Source: Rhodococcoides corynebacterioides (GTDB lineage Bacteria > Actinomycetota > Actinomycetes > Mycobacteriales > Mycobacteriaceae). Taken from it: DNA of 64,000 nucleotides. Of the stretch, positions 61,584 through 64,000 are shown one piece after another. Location: contig NZ_JABUBU010000001.1 of assembly GCF_019834675.1 (NCBI RefSeq), positions 558,001 through 622,000 on the forward strand, in the 5' to 3' direction. The translations under genes and the position numbers were made by a program. Under the pieces are notes generated by a model. That model was not told where the DNA came from. It made no database searches and saw only the letters and a program-made list of their open reading frames with translations. Numbering within the stretch: position 1 is the first letter of the stretch; every line of letters begins with the position of its first letter.

Positions 61584-62491
61584 GACCGCGGTCCCGTCAT
61601 CGCCAGGAAGATCTGCTCGAGGTCGACGGCGGCGTCGACGATGCCGAAGACGTGAACGCCGGCGCCGCGGGCGATCTCGGCCACCCGGTCGGCGGCCGGC
61701 CCGGTGACGACGAGGCGGCCGTCCACGCCGAGGATCGCGTCGGTGTGACCGGCGGCGGCCAGTGCCAGCGCCAGAGCGGCGGGGTCGGCGCACGCGACGA
61801 CGACCCGTGCCGGGTACAGCGCGGCGAGGTCGGCGAGACTGCCACGGAACGCCACGCGTCCCGCCGCCATGATCACGAGGTGGTCGACCGTGCGCTCGAT
61901 CTCGCGGACGAGGTGACTCGACAGCAGGACCGAGCGGCCGGATCGGGCGTACGCGGTCAGGAACCCGCGCAGCCAGACGATGCCCTCCGGATCGAGACCG
62001 TTGGCGGGCTCGTCGAGCACGAGTACGGCCGGATCGCCCAGCAGTGCGGTGGCGAGGGAGAGGCGCTGCCGCATCCCCAGCGAGTACGTACCGGTCCGGC
62101 GGTGGGCGACCTCGCGCAGCCCCACCAGCGCCAACACCTCCTCGATGCGCGCATCCGACGCGGCGACCACGGGAGCGACGCACCGCAGATGCGCACGCGC
62201 CGTGCGCCGCGGGTGGGCGCCGCGGCCGTCGAGCACCGCACCGACGACGCGGCCGGGCACCGGGTGCGCCCCCAGCGGGGCACCGGACACCTCGGCGGTT
62301 CCGCTGTCGGGAAGCACCAGCCCCAGCAGCATCCGCAGGGTGGTGGACTTGCCGGAGCCGTTGGGTCCCAGGACGCCGGTGACCGATCCCGCCGGAACCT
62401 CGAACGACACGTCGTGCACGGCGTCGACGCCGGGATAGGACTTGCTCAGCCCGCGGGCGACGACGGCGGGCGGGCCCGCCGGAGCGCTCAC
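61580..62491 (-). CDS. ABC transporter ATPase (ABC-2 exporter)
   Basis: A 303-residue CcmA/DrrA-type ATPase: Walker A GPNGSGKSTT, signature YSLGMRQRLSLATALL, Walker B LVLDEPANGLDPEG, SSHLVREIE. The C-terminal 80 residues are the substrate-linked extension of this group. GTG start overlaps the EcsC-family stop (GTGA); stop overlaps the permease start. Three genes in one coupled operon. Confidence 0.88.
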   Translation of the reverse strand: MSAPAGPPAVVARGLSKSYPGVDAVHDVSFEVPAGSVTGVLGPNGSGKSTTLRMLLGLVLPDSGTAEVSGAPLGAHPVPGRVVGAVLDGRGAHPRRTARAHLRCVAPVVAASDARIEEVLALVGLREVAHRRTGTYSLGMRQRLSLATALLGDPAVLVLDEPANGLDPEGIVWLRGFLTAYARSGRSVLLSSHLVREIERTVDHLVIMAAGRVAFRGSLADLAALYPARVVVACADPAALALALAAAGHTDAILGVDGRLVVTGPAADRVAEIARGAGVHVFGIVDAAVDLEQIFLAMTGPRS

Positions 62492-63183
62492 CGTGGCGGC
62501 TCGACCGGCGGCGCGGACGCGTCGGGCCATGCGGCGGGCGGCGGCCCGAACGCCTCACGCGCATTCGTGATCACGGTCTTGCCCAGCGCGCGGTTGCCGG
62601 CGCCGCCGACGGCGGCTCCGATGCCCGCGGGCAGCATGGTTCCGAGCATCACGGCACCGCGGCGCGCCGCGAACTTCTGCACGAACTTGGTGATCAGACG
62701 CTTGTTCAGCCCGGAGAGGTTGGCTCCGCCGGGGATACCGGCGGACAGCATCTTCCCGACGTTCCCGGTGCGGCCGAGGCTGCGCTGCACGATCTCCTTG
62801 CCCGAGTCGCCGAGAGCGACCGCGAGGACCAGCGCCTTCCGACGGTCGTGGTCCGTCACCGCGATGCCGTGCACGGACGCGACCGACAGCGTCAGCAGCG
62901 CGGCGGCCTCGAGGAAGAACGCGGTCTCGCCGCCGACGGCCGCGATGGACGCCACCGTGCCCACACCCGGAATCGCGGCCGTGGCACCGGCCGCGCCCCC
63001 GCTCGACGTCACGGCGCCCAGGAACAGCTTCTCGAGGCGCGTGACGATCTGCTGGGGCGACTCCTCGGGATGGGCCCGGCGGAGTCGCCACACGTACTTC
63101 TCGACGGCCGGCGCCTGCAACCGACTCGCGTTGTCCAGCACGGACGACACCGCACGCTCGACTCGACCCGGTTGCTCAGCCAT
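62488..63183 (-). CDS. EcsC-family protein
   Basis: A 231-residue EcsC-like protein: KYVWRLRRAHPEESPQQIV, then glycine-rich GGAAGATAAIPGVGTVASIA and FLEAAALLTLSVASVHGI, with a second Gly/Ala-rich hydrophobic segment near LPAGIGAAVGGAG. In Bacillus, EcsC follows the EcsAB ABC transporter that affects secretion and intramembrane proteolysis; here it precedes an ABC-2 pair. The ATG at 63183 with GGGCGGGG upstream is preferred, since an earlier start would overlap the divergent AraC gene. Confidence 0.82.
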   Translation of the reverse strand: MAEQPGRVERAVSSVLDNASRLQAPAVEKYVWRLRRAHPEESPQQIVTRLEKLFLGAVTSSGGAAGATAAIPGVGTVASIAAVGGETAFFLEAAALLTLSVASVHGIAVTDHDRRKALVLAVALGDSGKEIVQRSLGRTGNVGKMLSAGIPGGANLSGLNKRLITKFVQKFAARRGAVMLGTMLPAGIGAAVGGAGNRALGKTVITNAREAFGPPPAAWPDASAPPVEPPR

Positions 63184-63245
63184 CGACCCCGCCCATCGAT
63201 CACGCTCCGTCTCGTTCCGCACTTCCGTCACCGTCGACACCGTTC

Positions 63246-63251
63246 TACCGT
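63246..63251 (+). promoter_or_regulatory. -10 element, AraC-family gene
   Basis: TACCGT ends six bases before the GTG at 63258, consistent with a leaderless transcript. Confidence 0.45.
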
Positions 63252-63257
63252 GAGGCG

Positions 63258-63818
63258 GTGACATCCGCGGCCGGTGGTGTGCGCGTCGGGCTCTCCGAGG
63301 GTGCCGTGCGGCGCCCGGCTCCGTTGCTGCGGCCCTACGTGCGGAGCTACCAGGGATACCGGCTCAGCGGGTTCGACGCCGGTGAGCACGTCGGGCTGCC
63401 GTCCGATTCGATCACCGTGATCCTGCCGTTCGACCGCCCACTGCGCGTGGTGCGCCCGGCCGTCGCCGACCAGGCGCCGGGGGAGTTCGCCGCGCTCGCG
63501 TCGGGGCTGGGCACCGCACCCGTCGTGATGGGGCACGACGGCGCCGAGCACGGCATCCAGATCTCGTTCACGCCCGCCGGTACCCGAGCCGTCCTCGGCG
63601 TGCCGCCCGCGGCGCTCGGCCAGTGGATGGTGCCGCTCGTCGACCTCCTCGGTTCCGACGCCGCCGAGGACACCGCCGAGTGCGAGTCGCCGAGGCTGGC
63701 GGACGTCGCCGCCCGGTGCGGCTTCTACGACCAGGCCCATCTGGCTCGGGAGTGGCGTGCGCTCGCCGGATCCGCGCCGTCCGTCTGGCGTCGCGACGAG
63801 AAGTTCGCATTCGGTTAA
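63258..63818 (+). CDS. AraC-family regulator lacking its first helix-turn-helix
   Basis: A 186-residue protein. Residues 15-140 match the ligand-sensing domain of actinobacterial AraC regulators (RPAPLLRPYVRSYQGYRLSG, GAEHGIQISFTPAGTRAVLG, MVPLVDLLG). It then jumps directly to the second DNA-binding motif LADVAARCGFYDQAHLAREW and RALAGSAPSVW. Family members are about 250-290 residues; roughly 70-100 residues with the first helix-turn-helix are absent and the frame is kept, pointing to an in-frame internal deletion. DNA binding may be weakened. It precedes a VOC-domain gene, its likely target partner. Confidence 0.75.
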   Translation: MTSAAGGVRVGLSEGAVRRPAPLLRPYVRSYQGYRLSGFDAGEHVGLPSDSITVILPFDRPLRVVRPAVADQAPGEFAALASGLGTAPVVMGHDGAEHGIQISFTPAGTRAVLGVPPAALGQWMVPLVDLLGSDAAEDTAECESPRLADVAARCGFYDQAHLAREWRALAGSAPSVWRRDEKFAFG

Positions 63819-63853
63819 GACGAGAGCCTCGCGGTCGAGTCAGGATCTCGGTC

Positions 63854-64000
63854 ATGAGCAATTCGACGAACGACACGACAGCGAACGACACGAACCCCGG
63901 CTTCTCGACGTGGCCGGCTCTGCGCTACCGGGACGCGCGCGCCGCGATCGCCTTCCTCACCGACGTGCTCGGATTCGAGGCCGTCGCCGTGTACGGCGAG
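63854..64000 (+). CDS. VOC (glyoxalase-like) protein, 3' end outside window
   Basis: Starts MSNSTNDTTANDTNPGFSTW and continues ALRYRDARAAIAFLTDVLGF, the first beta-alpha module of the vicinal-oxygen-chelate fold (YRDARAAIAFLTDVLGFE). Only 49 codons lie in the window. CAGGAT seven bases before the ATG may be its -10. An AraC regulator plus VOC protein pair is common in actinobacteria; the substrate is unknown. Confidence 0.75.
   Translation, partial: MSNSTNDTTANDTNPGFSTWPALRYRDARAAIAFLTDVLGFEAVAVYGE

Noticed and set aside
1-64000. CRISPR arrays, tRNA and rRNA genes
   Set aside because: No regularly spaced repeats, cloverleaf with CCA-adjacent acceptor stem, or rRNA-like sequence was noticed; a tRNA scan would be needed to exclude one fully.

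Overview
The window looks like chromosome from a high-GC actinobacterium of the order Mycobacteriales, most likely Rhodococcus or a close relative. Gene order over most of it follows the Mycobacterium tuberculosis stretch from about Rv1201c (dapD) to Rv1273c: dapD, dapE, LOG protein, fadD6, folP2, gpgS, a DivIVA-like protein, tag, a DUF3117 protein, glgA/glgM, glgC, an O-methyltransferase, sigE, rseA, htrA, tatB, mrp, a lytic transglycosylase, DUF1003, MgtE-CBS, a general stress protein, lpqY-sugABC, kgd, and an ABC exporter. The species call is inference from synteny and composition only.

Left edge (1-6330) is accessory DNA of mixed composition. It carries the 3' part of an SMC-like ATPase with a DUF2326 C-terminus (a hallmark of ABC-three-component conflict systems; its start and partners lie upstream of the window), a diverged cold-shock-like protein, a secreted LGFP-repeat protein whose C-terminal third is AT-richer than its N-terminus, an orphan hypothetical protein, and a complete Xre/RES toxin-antitoxin pair.

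6331-22575 is core metabolism and stress control: an AAC(2')-like acetyltransferase, lysine/peptidoglycan precursor synthesis (dapD and dapE, divergent), two overlapping LOG-family genes, the fadD6-folP2-gpgS-DivIVA-tag run, the rRNA methyltransferase rlmA, divergent glgA(glgM)/glgC for alpha-glucan and maltose-1-phosphate metabolism, and the envelope-stress module sigE-rseA-htrA-tatB.

22609-27271 is a disrupted zone. A RidA-family gene has been split cleanly into two fragments by about 2.1 kb of lower-GC DNA holding an IS110-type transposase scrap and three small genes. Next to it is a DUF222/HNH (13E12-type) endonuclease gene with an SOS-like box.

27286-40033 is mainly cell-envelope and transport: Mrp, two lytic transglycosylases, DUF1003 overlapping a channel-less MgtE/CBS protein, a CitE-like lyase, a general stress protein, the LpqY-SugABC trehalose importer, a ParB-domain protein and a phosphoesterase. 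40083-52981 holds a SUFU-domain protein, a PHP phosphoesterase, malic enzyme, a ProXVWZ osmolyte importer with a divergent degenerate paralogue of its binding protein, a Baeyer-Villiger monooxygenase/SDR/esterase operon facing a TetR regulator across a perfect palindrome, and FabH.

53053-64000 holds the 1268-residue alpha-ketoglutarate metabolism enzyme Kgd, a fused heterodimeric-type ABC exporter, an EcsC/ABC-2 operon, an internally deleted AraC-family regulator and the start of a VOC-domain gene.

Two architectural habits recur. Many genes are preceded by a -10 hexamer (TANNNT) 6-8 bases before the start codon with no Shine-Dalgarno, the signature of leaderless transcripts; two of these hexamers are built on the stop codon of the previous gene. 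Several convergent gene ends share a perfect hairpin that contains or touches a stop codon. No tRNA, rRNA or CRISPR array was seen.
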